Source: Hymenobacter negativus
GTDB lineage: Bacteria; Bacteroidota; Bacteroidia; Cytophagales; Hymenobacteraceae
NCBI RefSeq assembly: GCF_017571495.1
Contig: NZ_JAGETZ010000015.1
Location: 1-64,000 of the forward strand
Reading direction: 5' to 3'
Length of the DNA stretch: 64,000 nucleotides
The position numbers and the translations under genes were made by a program. How positions within the stretch are numbered: the first letter of the stretch is position 1; each line of letters begins with the position of its first letter. Of the stretch, positions 36,635 through 45,379 are shown piece after piece. Below the pieces are notes generated by a model that saw only the letters and a program-made list of their open reading frames with translations, did no database searches and was not told the DNA's origin.

Positions 36635-37774
36635 CTACCCCAGGTACTGCTTAAGCTGGGCGGCGGCGTGGAGAAAGAGCGAGCGTGTGGCCGGGACCTG
36701 GGCCATGCCGTTGAGCAGGCCGAAGTCGTGAATCACGCCGTTGTAGCGGATGCAGGTGGCCGGCACGCCAGCTTCGCGTAGCTTGCGGCCGTAGGCCTCG
36801 CCCTCGTCGCGCAAAATGTCGTTTTCGGCCACCTGAATCAGGGCCGGGGGCAGGCCTTGCAGTTGGGCCAGCGTAGCACGCAGGGGTGAGGCGTGGATGT
36901 CAGTCCGCTTTTTGGGGTCTTTGATATACATGTCGTACATCCACTTCATGGTCGGTGTAGTCAGGAAGCGGTCGGCCCCGAAGCGTTGGTAGGACTCGGT
37001 GGTGAAGTCGGCGTCGACGATGGGCCACATCATAATTTGGAGCTTGATGTGAGGGCCTCCTTTTTCCTTGGCCTGCAGGCAGGTCACGGCCGTCATGTTG
37101 CCGCCCACACTGTTGCCCACTACGGCCAGGTTCTGCCCGTCGACGGTGATTTCCGCCCCGTGGGCGGCTACCCACTTGGTGGCGGCGTAAATCTGGTGGA
37201 TGGCTGTGGGGAATGCTGCATCTGGGGTGCGGGTGTAATCGACGAATACGGCCACGTAGCCCGAGGCCACAACTAGGTCGCGCACGATGCGCTGGTGGGT
37301 GGGGAAGTCGCCGAGGACCCAGCCCCCGCCGTGGATGAACATAAACACGGGCAGCACCGTGGCGGCCGTGCCGCTGGGCCGCACGATGTGCAGCGGCACG
37401 GTCAGGCCGTCCTGCTCAATGGTGCGTTGCGTGACCTCGATACCGGAGAGGTCGACCGGGACGGACGCCTGGGCGTCGACCAGTACTTGCCGGGCTTGCG
37501 CAGCGGAAAGGGTTTCCAGACCGGGGCCGCCGGTATTGAGGCCTTTGAGAAAGGTGCGCACCTCGGGGTCCAAGTGTGGGTCGGTGGCAAAATCCACGAC
37601 GGTGATGGGCGGCTGGGCAGCGGGTGTCAGGGTGTCGGAAGTGTTCATGGAAAAAGGGGGTAAGTGATGAGGAAATAGTTCAGCGAAAGAGAAAAAGGGG
37701 ACGCTGCCGGCTAGCAGGCCCAATGAGCCAATAAAGCGGCGGCGCGAAACGGAATCAGTAGGCGGAGGGTCCAT
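36635..37774 (-). CDS. HSL-family esterase with Tat-like signal
   Basis: A 379-residue alpha/beta hydrolase of the hormone-sensitive-lipase group. The N-terminus has a twin-arginine-like signal (SVSRRRFIGSLGLLAGSVPF), so it may be exported folded. The oxyanion motif is FIHGGGWVLGD, the nucleophile Ser is in VGNSVGGNMTA, the acid in VAENDILRDEG and the His in GVIHDFGLLNG. A degraded copy of its first ~60 codons is found near 50.1 kb. The upstream 800 bp is shared with the divergent rclA gene. Confidence 0.9.
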   Translation of the reverse strand: MDPPPTDSVSRRRFIGSLGLLAGSVPFFSFAELFPHHLPPFSMNTSDTLTPAAQPPITVVDFATDPHLDPEVRTFLKGLNTGGPGLETLSAAQARQVLVDAQASVPVDLSGIEVTQRTIEQDGLTVPLHIVRPSGTAATVLPVFMFIHGGGWVLGDFPTHQRIVRDLVVASGYVAVFVDYTRTPDAAFPTAIHQIYAATKWVAAHGAEITVDGQNLAVVGNSVGGNMTAVTCLQAKEKGGPHIKLQIMMWPIVDADFTTESYQRFGADRFLTTPTMKWMYDMYIKDPKKRTDIHASPLRATLAQLQGLPPALIQVAENDILRDEGEAYGRKLREAGVPATCIRYNGVIHDFGLLNGMAQVPATRSLFLHAAAQLKQYLG

Positions 37775-38162
37775 GGCAACGGTGTTATGAGTGAAAAGCA
37801 TTTGATAAACAGTGGGTCAGCTCCCGATGCAATGGGTTTCGGAGTGGCAAAAACCGGGCAGTGCTGTAGGAGCTGCAGTGATGGGCCACGTATGAAGCAG
37901 CGGCGGACATTCACGTCCGCTGAAGCGCGCATGGAGCTAGGCTGGGTACCGGCGTGGCCCTCGCTTGTCCCACCGACGTTGTCTGCATTTTTGCAGAGAA
38001 CTGCCGCAGGGGTATGATTAACAGTTGCTTGTAATTAAGCAGCCTCTACTTGTCTCCAGCTAAAATCGAATGAGCTATTGCTGGCTGGTGGAGCGGTGCC
38101 CCACACCAGCGTATTTAGGATGCCTGGTTCCTGATGTAAAATTGGCGCCCGCCGCAGCCGAT

Positions 38163-38200
38163 AGAAATGGATAATTAGTGCTTTTGCCTAGACAATTAGG
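38163..38200 (+). promoter_or_regulatory. GAAATGGAYAAT site with 21-bp half-site repeat (copy 1)
   Basis: GAAATGGATAAT leads a direct repeat, GATAATTAG and GACAATTAG, whose starts are 21 bp (two helical turns) apart. The same layout occurs at 50462 and 58879. Direct half-sites two turns apart are typical of AraC-family binding. Confidence 0.5.
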
Positions 38201-38306
38201 ATGCTTCTTCAACCTCGCAAACGGTCCGGCTTGGACAGACCTTTTGGCCTCCTGCTGAATAGCCAGCCTATTTTATGGTATGGTATTGTCGAGCAGCTAC
38301 CGGTTT

Positions 38307-38353
38307 CTCCAATCTATTGGACTTGCTCCAAAGCATGCTCCATTGAAATGGAG
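38307..38353. promoter_or_regulatory. Twin palindromic operator upstream of rclA
   Basis: CTCCAATCTATTGGA (38307-38321) and CTCCATTGAAATGGAG (38338-38353) are dyads with starts 31 bp apart. The same pair, with starts 32 bp apart, precedes the AraC gene at 55611-55658. Confidence 0.6.
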
Positions 38354-38455
38354 TTGACCATCCGATGTGCAGCTTTCAGGCAAGATGTTCTAACCAAAAA
38401 TCCCTGCTATTGCCACAGAATGCGCTTCAGCGGTTGGCACAGCCTTACCCAATAA

Positions 38456-38478
38456 TTTGGCACTCTTTTCGGATGATT
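38456..38478 (+). promoter_or_regulatory. Promoter-proximal box shared with araC region
   Basis: TTTGGCACTCTTTTCGGATGATT matches 55764-55786 (20 of 23 bases) and lies 149 bp after the twin palindrome (153 bp in the araC copy). It ends about 98 bp before the rclA start and is a likely promoter or activator site. Confidence 0.5.
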
Positions 38479-38575
38479 CCGGCCATAAGATGGCTGGTCT
38501 TGGCCGCAGCTTTTTAGCGTACCCGCGTTCCGCGGCTTGCGAAGGCGGTTCGTTCAACTAACAACATGTAGTCTT

Positions 38576-39931
38576 ATGGGAAACGAATTACTCCATTACC
38601 AAGCACTAATCATCGGATTCGGCAAAGCTGGCAAAAATTTGGCGGCCTATCTAGCCACGCAGGGTTGGCGGGTAGCACTGGCTGAACAGTCGGCCGAGAT
38701 GTACGGGGGTACGTGCATCAACATCGCCTGCATTCCTACCAAGTCATTGGTGCACAGCAGCGAAATAGGTGTTCCTTATCCCGAAGCAATTGCCGAGAAA
38801 AACCGGCTTACCGGCTTCCTTCGTCAACGCAACCTGGTGGCATTAACGGCCAGTCCGCAGGTGACCTTATACAACGGCCGGGCCTCGTTTGTGTCGCCCA
38901 AGCAGGTGCAGATACATCTTAGCGCGACGGGGGGAACGGTGCGGGTCGAAGCCGAACGCATTTTTATCAATACCGGCGCCCAGCCGCGTCTGCCGGCCTT
39001 GCCGGGCCTGCGCGGCAACCCGCGGGTGTTCACCAGCACCACCTTGATGGAGCAGACTACGCTCCCCGAGCGCTTGGTCATTCTCGGCGGGGGCTTCATC
39101 GGGCTGGAGTTTGCCAGCATTTACGCCCGGTTTGGGGCAGCCGTCACCGTACTGGAAACGGGGCCAACCTTTCTGCCCCGCGAAGACGAGGATTTTGCCG
39201 GAGCGGTGCGTACGGTCCTGGACCGGAAAGGAATCCGCATCGAAACCCGCGTGCAGCTGCTGCGAGTAGAGTCTTCGGCCACAGCCGACGAAGTGGTCTA
39301 CGAAGACGAACATGGGCAAACGCAACGCGTGGCAGCATCGGCCATTTTGGTAGCCACCGGCCGCGAACCCGTAACGGCCGGCCTCAACCTGCCGGCCGCT
39401 GGCGTCGTCCAGGACGAGCGTGGGTTCATTTCCGTCAATGAGCGGCTGCAAACCAACGTGCCCCACATCTGGGCGCTCGGCGACGTGAATGGCGGACCGC
39501 AATTCACCTACATTTCCCTTGACGACTTCCGCATCGTGCGCGACCAGCTCTTCGGTGCCGGCACGCGCTCGACTGCCGACCGCCGGTTCGTGGCCTCAAC
39601 GGTTTTCATTACCCCGCCGCTGGCCCATGTGGGCCTGCGGGAAAAAGAGGCGCGGGCGCTGGGCCACGACGTGAAGGTGGCCACGTTGCCGGCCGCGGCC
39701 AGCGTGCGGGCGCAGATTCTCCGGCAAACTGAAGGCCTGCTCAAGGCGGTGGTAGAGGTAGGCACGGACCGCATTCTGGGCTGCACGCTGCTCTGCGCCG
39801 AAGCCGGCGAGATAATCAACGTGGTGCAGCTAGCCATGCAGGCCGGCCTACCCTACACGGCCCTGCGCGACCACATCTACACCCATCCGTCCATGGCGGA
39901 AGTGCTCAACGATTTGTTTGCCAAGGTTTAG
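38576..39931 (+). CDS. rclA: RclA-like FAD-dependent disulfide oxidoreductase
   Basis: A 451-residue pyridine nucleotide-disulfide oxidoreductase resembling E. coli RclA, a flavoprotein linked to survival of hypochlorous acid and copper stress. The FAD site is ALIIGFGKAGKNLA; the redox pair is Cys47 and Cys52 in GGTCINIACIPTKSLVH, as in RclA. NAD(P)-binding is ILGGGFIGLEFASI; later blocks are FTYISLDDFRIVRDQL and THPSMAEVLNDLF, both RclA-like. The start at 38576 is used because the Rossmann fold follows; an upstream in-frame codon at 38537 adds unconserved residues. An MFS gene follows 80 bp later. Confidence 0.9.
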   Translation: MGNELLHYQALIIGFGKAGKNLAAYLATQGWRVALAEQSAEMYGGTCINIACIPTKSLVHSSEIGVPYPEAIAEKNRLTGFLRQRNLVALTASPQVTLYNGRASFVSPKQVQIHLSATGGTVRVEAERIFINTGAQPRLPALPGLRGNPRVFTSTTLMEQTTLPERLVILGGGFIGLEFASIYARFGAAVTVLETGPTFLPREDEDFAGAVRTVLDRKGIRIETRVQLLRVESSATADEVVYEDEHGQTQRVAASAILVATGREPVTAGLNLPAAGVVQDERGFISVNERLQTNVPHIWALGDVNGGPQFTYISLDDFRIVRDQLFGAGTRSTADRRFVASTVFITPPLAHVGLREKEARALGHDVKVATLPAAASVRAQILRQTEGLLKAVVEVGTDRILGCTLLCAEAGEIINVVQLAMQAGLPYTALRDHIYTHPSMAEVLNDLFAKV

Positions 39932-40011
39932 CATAGCTGCGTTAGCCCCCTCGCTGCGCGATGATAAAGGCCAGGTAGCTCATTTCACGAGTTTAGCTTT
40001 ACTTGATTCCC

Positions 40012-41661
40012 ATGCCTTCCAGTTCTCCCCACGCGACGGAATCCACGTTATGGACGCCGTTTACCTACACGCTTTTTCGCGCCATCTGGATTGCCGGGCT
40101 GGTGTCCAATGTGGGCACCTGGATGCAGAACGTGGCTGGCGTATGGCTCGTCACCACCCTTACCACTTCAGCCCTGCTCGTGGCCCTGATGCAGACGGCA
40201 ACTTCACTGCCGGCATTTCTGCTGAGCCTGCCGGCTGGGGTGTTAGCCGATTTGATTGACCGGCGCCAGTTGCTGCTCTATACCCAAGGCTTTATGGCGG
40301 TGGTGGCCGTGGGGCTGGGGGTGCTCACCTTCACGGGCAGCATTTCGGCGTTTGGGGTGTTGGGATTTACGTTTTTGCTGGGGATAGGCGCGGCTCTGAA
40401 CGCGCCCATCTGGCTCACAGTGACCACCGAACTGGTACCTCGTTCTGCACTGCCCTTTGCCATCACGCTCAATGGCGTGAGCAATAATATTGCCCGGGCC
40501 ATCGGCCCGGCCGTGGGTGGAGCCATCATCGCCTATTATTCACCCGGTTGGGTGTTTTGGCTAAACGGCATTTCCTTTCTGGGCACCTGGGTCGTGGTGT
40601 ATTACTGGAAGCGCGAACCCACCATCACCAGCGGGCCGGCCGAGCGCTTTATGGGCGCTTTGCAGGCCGGCATCCGCTACGTGCAATACTCTCCCAACAT
40701 TTATGGGGTGCTGATACGCGCGTTTGCCTTCTCCTTCGGCACCGCTGCCCTGCTGGGATTGATTTCGGTGGTCGTTGCCCGCAAGCTGCACCTGAGCGCG
40801 GGCACTTTTGGCGTGATGCTCTCCTGGATGGGAGCAGGGGCCGTCGCGGGAGCCTATTTGCTTGGCCGGGTGGGCGCGCGCCTCACCTTGGACCGCCGGG
40901 TGGTGTTGGGTGCCCTGGTCTTTGCTGGTAGCCATTTGGCGCTGGCCCTCATCACCACGGTTTACCTGCTCTACGCCGTCATGTTCGTTTCGGGCATTGC
41001 CTGGCTGATGGTGATGACCAGCTTCAATACCATCGTGCAGCTTAACGTGCCCAGGTGGGTTCAGGCCCGGGTAGTCGGCATTTACATGCTCGTTTTTCAG
41101 GCCGGCGCGTCACTGGGTAGCCTCGTGTGGGGTGAACTGGCCGACCACCTCAGCATAGATGCATCCCTGCTCATCGCCGCCGGCTGGATGCTGGCCAGTA
41201 CCGCCCTGGCCCTGCCGTTTCCCATGCGCTCGGGCGAGGGCCTCAACCTAACACCGTCGGAGCACTTTCCCGACCCGTTCACGGGCAGCGGCATCGACCC
41301 CGACGACGGCCCGGTAATGGTCCTGATTGAGTACCACGTAGCCCGCGCCGACTGGCACGCTTTCCAAGTGGCGGCGGAGCAGCTTAAGCGGCTGCGGCTG
41401 CGCGACGGGGCCTTGCGGGCCGGCTTCTTTTCGGATGTGGTCGAGCCCAGCCGCATCACGGAGTTCTTTTTCGTGCCTACCTGGGGCGAACACGAGCGTC
41501 AGCACCACCGCTTCACCAAGGAAGACCAACTGTTGGAAAGCCAGGTTCGGAAGTATCACCGCGGCCCCGACAAACCACGCGTGACCCACCTGCTGGCATT
41601 TCCTCCCGCGTCGAACGTGGAAATAGCCGCGCCCCTCTACGCGCTGGAAAGTCAGTGCTAG
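40012..41661 (+). CDS. MFS_3-family exporter with C-terminal monooxygenase-like domain
   Basis: A 549-residue major-facilitator transporter of the EntS-like MFS_3 group. Twelve hydrophobic segments fill about residues 20-405, with the loop motif GVLADLIDRRQ after TM2. The last ~130 residues are soluble (VMVLIEYHVARADWHAFQVA, TEFFFVPTWGEHERQHHRF) and resemble the antibiotic-biosynthesis-monooxygenase fold; this pairing is known in the MFS_3 family. It is likely co-transcribed with rclA and may export a toxic compound made or met under oxidative stress. Confidence 0.88.
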   Translation: MPSSSPHATESTLWTPFTYTLFRAIWIAGLVSNVGTWMQNVAGVWLVTTLTTSALLVALMQTATSLPAFLLSLPAGVLADLIDRRQLLLYTQGFMAVVAVGLGVLTFTGSISAFGVLGFTFLLGIGAALNAPIWLTVTTELVPRSALPFAITLNGVSNNIARAIGPAVGGAIIAYYSPGWVFWLNGISFLGTWVVVYYWKREPTITSGPAERFMGALQAGIRYVQYSPNIYGVLIRAFAFSFGTAALLGLISVVVARKLHLSAGTFGVMLSWMGAGAVAGAYLLGRVGARLTLDRRVVLGALVFAGSHLALALITTVYLLYAVMFVSGIAWLMVMTSFNTIVQLNVPRWVQARVVGIYMLVFQAGASLGSLVWGELADHLSIDASLLIAAGWMLASTALALPFPMRSGEGLNLTPSEHFPDPFTGSGIDPDDGPVMVLIEYHVARADWHAFQVAAEQLKRLRLRDGALRAGFFSDVVEPSRITEFFFVPTWGEHERQHHRFTKEDQLLESQVRKYHRGPDKPRVTHLLAFPPASNVEIAAPLYALESQC

Positions 41662-41707
41662 GGGCGGTTCTGATTTCAATTAGCGTCCTGCCTGCCGCCG
41701 TTATTGC

Positions 41708-44700
41708 TTAAAAGAGAAAGCCGAGGCGCACGAGCAGGGTCTGCTCTTCGGAGGAGATGCCATACATGGCGGCGATGACAACCGGCGGGGTAGGAGCCAG
41801 CCACAGGCCCGGCCCGTAGCCGCGATGCCAGGTGCGGGAGGACTCATCCGGTAGCCAGACCCGGCCGACATCGTGAAAAGCGAGCAGCCCGAAAGTGGCC
41901 GGCAGCAGATAGGTGCGGAAGTGGCCCAGCTGCAGGCGCGCTTCGGTGTTGTTGTAGGCTCCGTAGCGCCCGGCAAAGCGGGTGCGGCCGTAGCCGCGCA
42001 GGTTCTCCATGCCGTCGAGGGTCGCCGCTTGGAAAAATTCGTAATTCTCACCGGTCACCGTGCCCCCAAACCGGGTGGCCAGCGTCAGGCGTAAGGGGAA
42101 CGCAAAGCTGCGGTACAGCGCCAGCGACGAAGTTAACTGGGTGAGGGGCCGCGACGTGGCTGTCAGTGGGCGCAAGGCCAGTAAGTTCGTTTGCCACTGT
42201 ACGCCATGCGGCAGTTCGGCAGCCACATCCCGGCTGGCAAACTCATAGCCAAGCTGCAGCCCCAGGTATTGCTTGGTTGCAAAGAGGGCATCCGGGCGCA
42301 GGCGTTCGTCGTTGGCTTGCAGAAGAATACGCCCTTCGGTGCCTTCCACCCGCACGTTCTGGTATGCCCCGCCCCCGTAAGCATGGCCGTGCGCGCCCAC
42401 TGCCCGGCGGAGCAGGACTGCTGCCGCAAGGTTGCGGAAGCGCACGCGGTAGTACAGCGCACTGGTTGGCTCATCGGGCAGTAGCTGGGTGTCGTTGCCC
42501 AGCCCGTAAAAGCTGCGCACGTAGTTGGGCGCCTGCACTGTGGCGCGCAACTGCAGGTCAAACGGCCCCACCACCTGCGTCAGCTGTCCTTCGTAGGCGA
42601 AGCTAAACGCCCCCGTGCGCAGGGCCAGGTTGCCCCCAAGCCGGTGCGTGGCGGCCCAGGGTTCTTTGCGAAAGCCCGCCCGTTTCAGGAGCAGGCCCAC
42701 ACCCACGAAAAGGCCGTCGTCGCGGTTGTAGCCCCAAGGGTAGAAAGGAGCGGTGTAAGGGTACTGAAAAGCCGACCACACGTATTGATTAACGGTTGGG
42801 CTACTGCTTAAGCGCAGCTTCGTGTCGGGACCCTTGGCGGTGGCTGCCAGTCCCGTTGGCGTGTCGTAGGCAGTGACCTTTCGGCGGCCGGCCGTGACAT
42901 CGGAAGAGTCCTGGAGCGTATCAACCCCTTCGCCGCCCACAATGCGGATGACCGGGCCCCGGTGAACGCGGGCGCTTACGTGAAACAAATCCGCGCCCCC
43001 CTGGCCGTAGAGCCTGATTTCCCTGGTTTCGGACGTGATAAACGTGCGGTGGTAGCGGACCGGCCCCCGCTCACCAGTAGAGGTGCGGGCGTACACCGTA
43101 ACCTGGGTGTGGGCGTCGTCCTGACGCCGCACGTCGAACTCCTCCGGGTCGTCGCTGCCCAGCACGTCCACGGCCTGGGCCAGGAAGCGGTAGTACTCAT
43201 CAGCCCAAACCGGAAGCCGGACCCGGTGGGCTTGGAGCTTAGCCAGAACTACCGGACCCGACAGCAGCGCGAGGGAATCCGGCCACTGGCGCAGGCCCAC
43301 CGCCAGCACGCTGTCCGTGAGGCTGGCCTGCACCGAATCCGCCAGGGCCTGCCAGTCGGCGCGGCTCAATTCCGTGAGAAAGCTACGGTCGAAGTAGCGG
43401 GCCTGGTAGTTGAAACTGTTGACGTTGCGAAAATCATAGCCAAAGCCTTGAATGCGGGGCAGCAGGTACTCCGCGCTTGCCATGCGGGGCAGCACGCCTT
43501 CATTCACAAACAAGGCCTGGTCGCGGTCGCGGGGCAAGGCGCGGAACAACAAGCCGCCCCTGGCCTGGGGATACGCCAGCCAGCGCCACTGGTCCTCGTG
43601 CCGGTCCCAGTCGGCTATGACCATATCCAGCAGGCGGGCCCGCAATAATGCCCGTTGGTCGATGCGGTTACGGGCGCTGGCTTGCAGCTGCGCCAGCACG
43701 TCGAAGGTGCTGTAGCGCTTGGCCAGGGGCTGGCCGGTGAAGCTGCGTGGCGGCGTGGGGTCGCGGGCTTCGAGCAGGCCCAGCGTACCCGCAAAGTCGC
43801 GCCGGTAAATGCCCAGGCGCGGGTCGTCGGGCAGGAGCACCAGTTCGGGATTGGTGTGGGCCACGCCGGCAGCCTCGGCCAGCGGCGGCACGAGCAGCGC
43901 CGCATAGGGATGCGCCGCCGAAATCTGGTCCTGCACGATGGTGGCGGCAAACGTGCGGTGCAGAAAATCGGGCACCGACGCATCGGTGTTCTTCTCCACA
44001 GACCGCAGCACATATTCGGTCCCCCCGGCCGTCTGCAGGCGCAACGACTTCGTTTGCAATCCACCCCCTGTCTTAACCGGGTACAGGCCGCCGTGGGCGG
44101 TGGCCAGGTCCAGGACGGGCACTCGCAGGAATTGCTGCCACTCGCGGCGGTAATTGGCGCCTTGCAGCCACGTTTTCAGCGAGCCCGCGCCGTAAAGGGT
44201 GCTGGCGCGTACCAGCGCGGTGGCAGGGTGGGCGGGCCGGGGCAAGCTGTCCGCCGTCTCAGCGCGAGCAATGGTAGGGCCAATCCAGTGCTGCTCGGCA
44301 ACGACCTGCCCGAGGGGAGCACCGTTGCTGGGTAGCCAGTACGACACGTTTACCTGGCCATTAAGGCCGTAGTCCAGGCGTGTAAATCCATCCTTTTCCT
44401 GGTGTACCGTTGTTGGGGTGGGGTGTCCCGGCTCCTGGCGAGGCGCCATGGCGCTACTGACGAAGTAGTGCAGGGTGTTTTCCTCGTCGTAACGGGCCCG
44501 GCGGCGGCTTTGCCCGCCGATATACGTCAGCCCGGGGTAGTGTTCCAAGGTGCCCCGCAGCGAGCGGCGCAGCACCTGATAGCTGGGGTTGGGGAGCAGC
44601 GGTAGCGACCACGCCGCACGGGCCAGCGACGCCTGGCCCACCAGCAACACGTGTCGCCCCTGGTTGCGGCGCAACATGTCATTGAGCGCGCTCAATACCG

Positions 44701-45241
44701 AAGCCGGCGTTTGCGCCTCGCACGCCGGGAGCATGGCGGCGGTCCCCGTGGGAGGCCGCAGCCACCAGGCCGTGTTCAGTACCACCAGCGTGTGCTTGGA
44801 ATTGAGAGCAATTTCGGCCGGGCCCGGACAGCCGACGTCAAGAACCACGGCCCCCGGCCGGCCCGCGGGCGAGGCCAGCAGCTGTACCAGACGGGCATCG
44901 TGCGTGGCACTGTAGCCGCCGGGCACGACCACCAACCGCCCGGGGAAGCTGTGCAACTGGGCCAGCAAAGCTGATTGCGCGGCGGAAGCCGGAGCATTGC
45001 TTGGCGCCGTTGGCAAAGTTCGACTTAAGTCGTCGAGGATGACCAACGTGCTAGCCCCACCCAACTCATCGGCTTGTTGCCGCACGGTTTGCAAGGTCTG
45101 AACCAGTTGTGCGGCCGTGCCCCGTCCGGTGCCCCCCACCACAAAAACGGTGCATTTTGGCTCCGGCTGGGCTGCCGCTGCGTGGGAAAGCAGCCCAAGC
45201 AGCCCAAGCAAAATCCCCGTGAAATTGGTGTGGCGTAGCAT
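41708..45241 (-). CDS. Omp85-like outer-membrane protein with degenerate phosphoesterase domain
   Basis: An 1177-residue protein with a signal peptide (LLGLLGLLSHAAAAQ). Residues ~28-300 follow the order of calcineurin-like phosphoesterases, but the metal ligands are lost: GG at 36-37 where GD is usual, LDDLSR (69-74) for GDN, PGGYSATHD (107-115) for GNHD and GGQSRRRARYDE (242-253) for GHDH. The middle (about 350-830) has VLRSVEK, ADWDRHEDQWRW (543-554) and PRDRDQALF (570-578). The C-terminal ~320 residues form a barrel of the BamA/TamA surface-antigen type (ENLRGYGRTRFAGRYGAYNN). A Bacteroidota family with this fusion exists; its role is unknown. Confidence 0.82.
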   Translation of the reverse strand: MLRHTNFTGILLGLLGLLSHAAAAQPEPKCTVFVVGGTGRGTAAQLVQTLQTVRQQADELGGASTLVILDDLSRTLPTAPSNAPASAAQSALLAQLHSFPGRLVVVPGGYSATHDARLVQLLASPAGRPGAVVLDVGCPGPAEIALNSKHTLVVLNTAWWLRPPTGTAAMLPACEAQTPASVLSALNDMLRRNQGRHVLLVGQASLARAAWSLPLLPNPSYQVLRRSLRGTLEHYPGLTYIGGQSRRRARYDEENTLHYFVSSAMAPRQEPGHPTPTTVHQEKDGFTRLDYGLNGQVNVSYWLPSNGAPLGQVVAEQHWIGPTIARAETADSLPRPAHPATALVRASTLYGAGSLKTWLQGANYRREWQQFLRVPVLDLATAHGGLYPVKTGGGLQTKSLRLQTAGGTEYVLRSVEKNTDASVPDFLHRTFAATIVQDQISAAHPYAALLVPPLAEAAGVAHTNPELVLLPDDPRLGIYRRDFAGTLGLLEARDPTPPRSFTGQPLAKRYSTFDVLAQLQASARNRIDQRALLRARLLDMVIADWDRHEDQWRWLAYPQARGGLLFRALPRDRDQALFVNEGVLPRMASAEYLLPRIQGFGYDFRNVNSFNYQARYFDRSFLTELSRADWQALADSVQASLTDSVLAVGLRQWPDSLALLSGPVVLAKLQAHRVRLPVWADEYYRFLAQAVDVLGSDDPEEFDVRRQDDAHTQVTVYARTSTGERGPVRYHRTFITSETREIRLYGQGGADLFHVSARVHRGPVIRIVGGEGVDTLQDSSDVTAGRRKVTAYDTPTGLAATAKGPDTKLRLSSSPTVNQYVWSAFQYPYTAPFYPWGYNRDDGLFVGVGLLLKRAGFRKEPWAATHRLGGNLALRTGAFSFAYEGQLTQVVGPFDLQLRATVQAPNYVRSFYGLGNDTQLLPDEPTSALYYRVRFRNLAAAVLLRRAVGAHGHAYGGGAYQNVRVEGTEGRILLQANDERLRPDALFATKQYLGLQLGYEFASRDVAAELPHGVQWQTNLLALRPLTATSRPLTQLTSSLALYRSFAFPLRLTLATRFGGTVTGENYEFFQAATLDGMENLRGYGRTRFAGRYGAYNNTEARLQLGHFRTYLLPATFGLLAFHDVGRVWLPDESSRTWHRGYGPGLWLAPTPPVVIAAMYGISSEEQTLLVRLGFLF

Positions 45242-45379
45242 GGCGGGAAATAAAATAAAAGTCTATTTCACAGGGCTGTTATCGGTTCTTGGCATGGCTG
45301 GCGCCGGTTTTCGTAGCATTGAGCAAGCCAGCTTCGGCAAGGCTGGCGAGCGGGGGCTAGACGGAGCTGCCTCCCGCAA

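Larger units (their letters stand above)
37775..38575. promoter_or_regulatory. Divergent intergenic region between esterase and rclA
   Basis: No convincing gene is present; an 84-codon plus-strand frame (38201-38455) has no protein-like pattern and covers the operator sites. Contents in order: a hairpin GCGGAC-N6-GTCCGC near 37910, a hairpin GCTGGTG/CACCAGC (38084-38110), the paired-half-site motif at 38163-38200, twin palindromes at 38307-38353 and a conserved box at 38456-38478. Confidence 0.6.

Noticed and set aside
38201..38455. Possible 84-residue gene before rclA
   Set aside because: No protein-like pattern, and it covers the twin operator palindromes.
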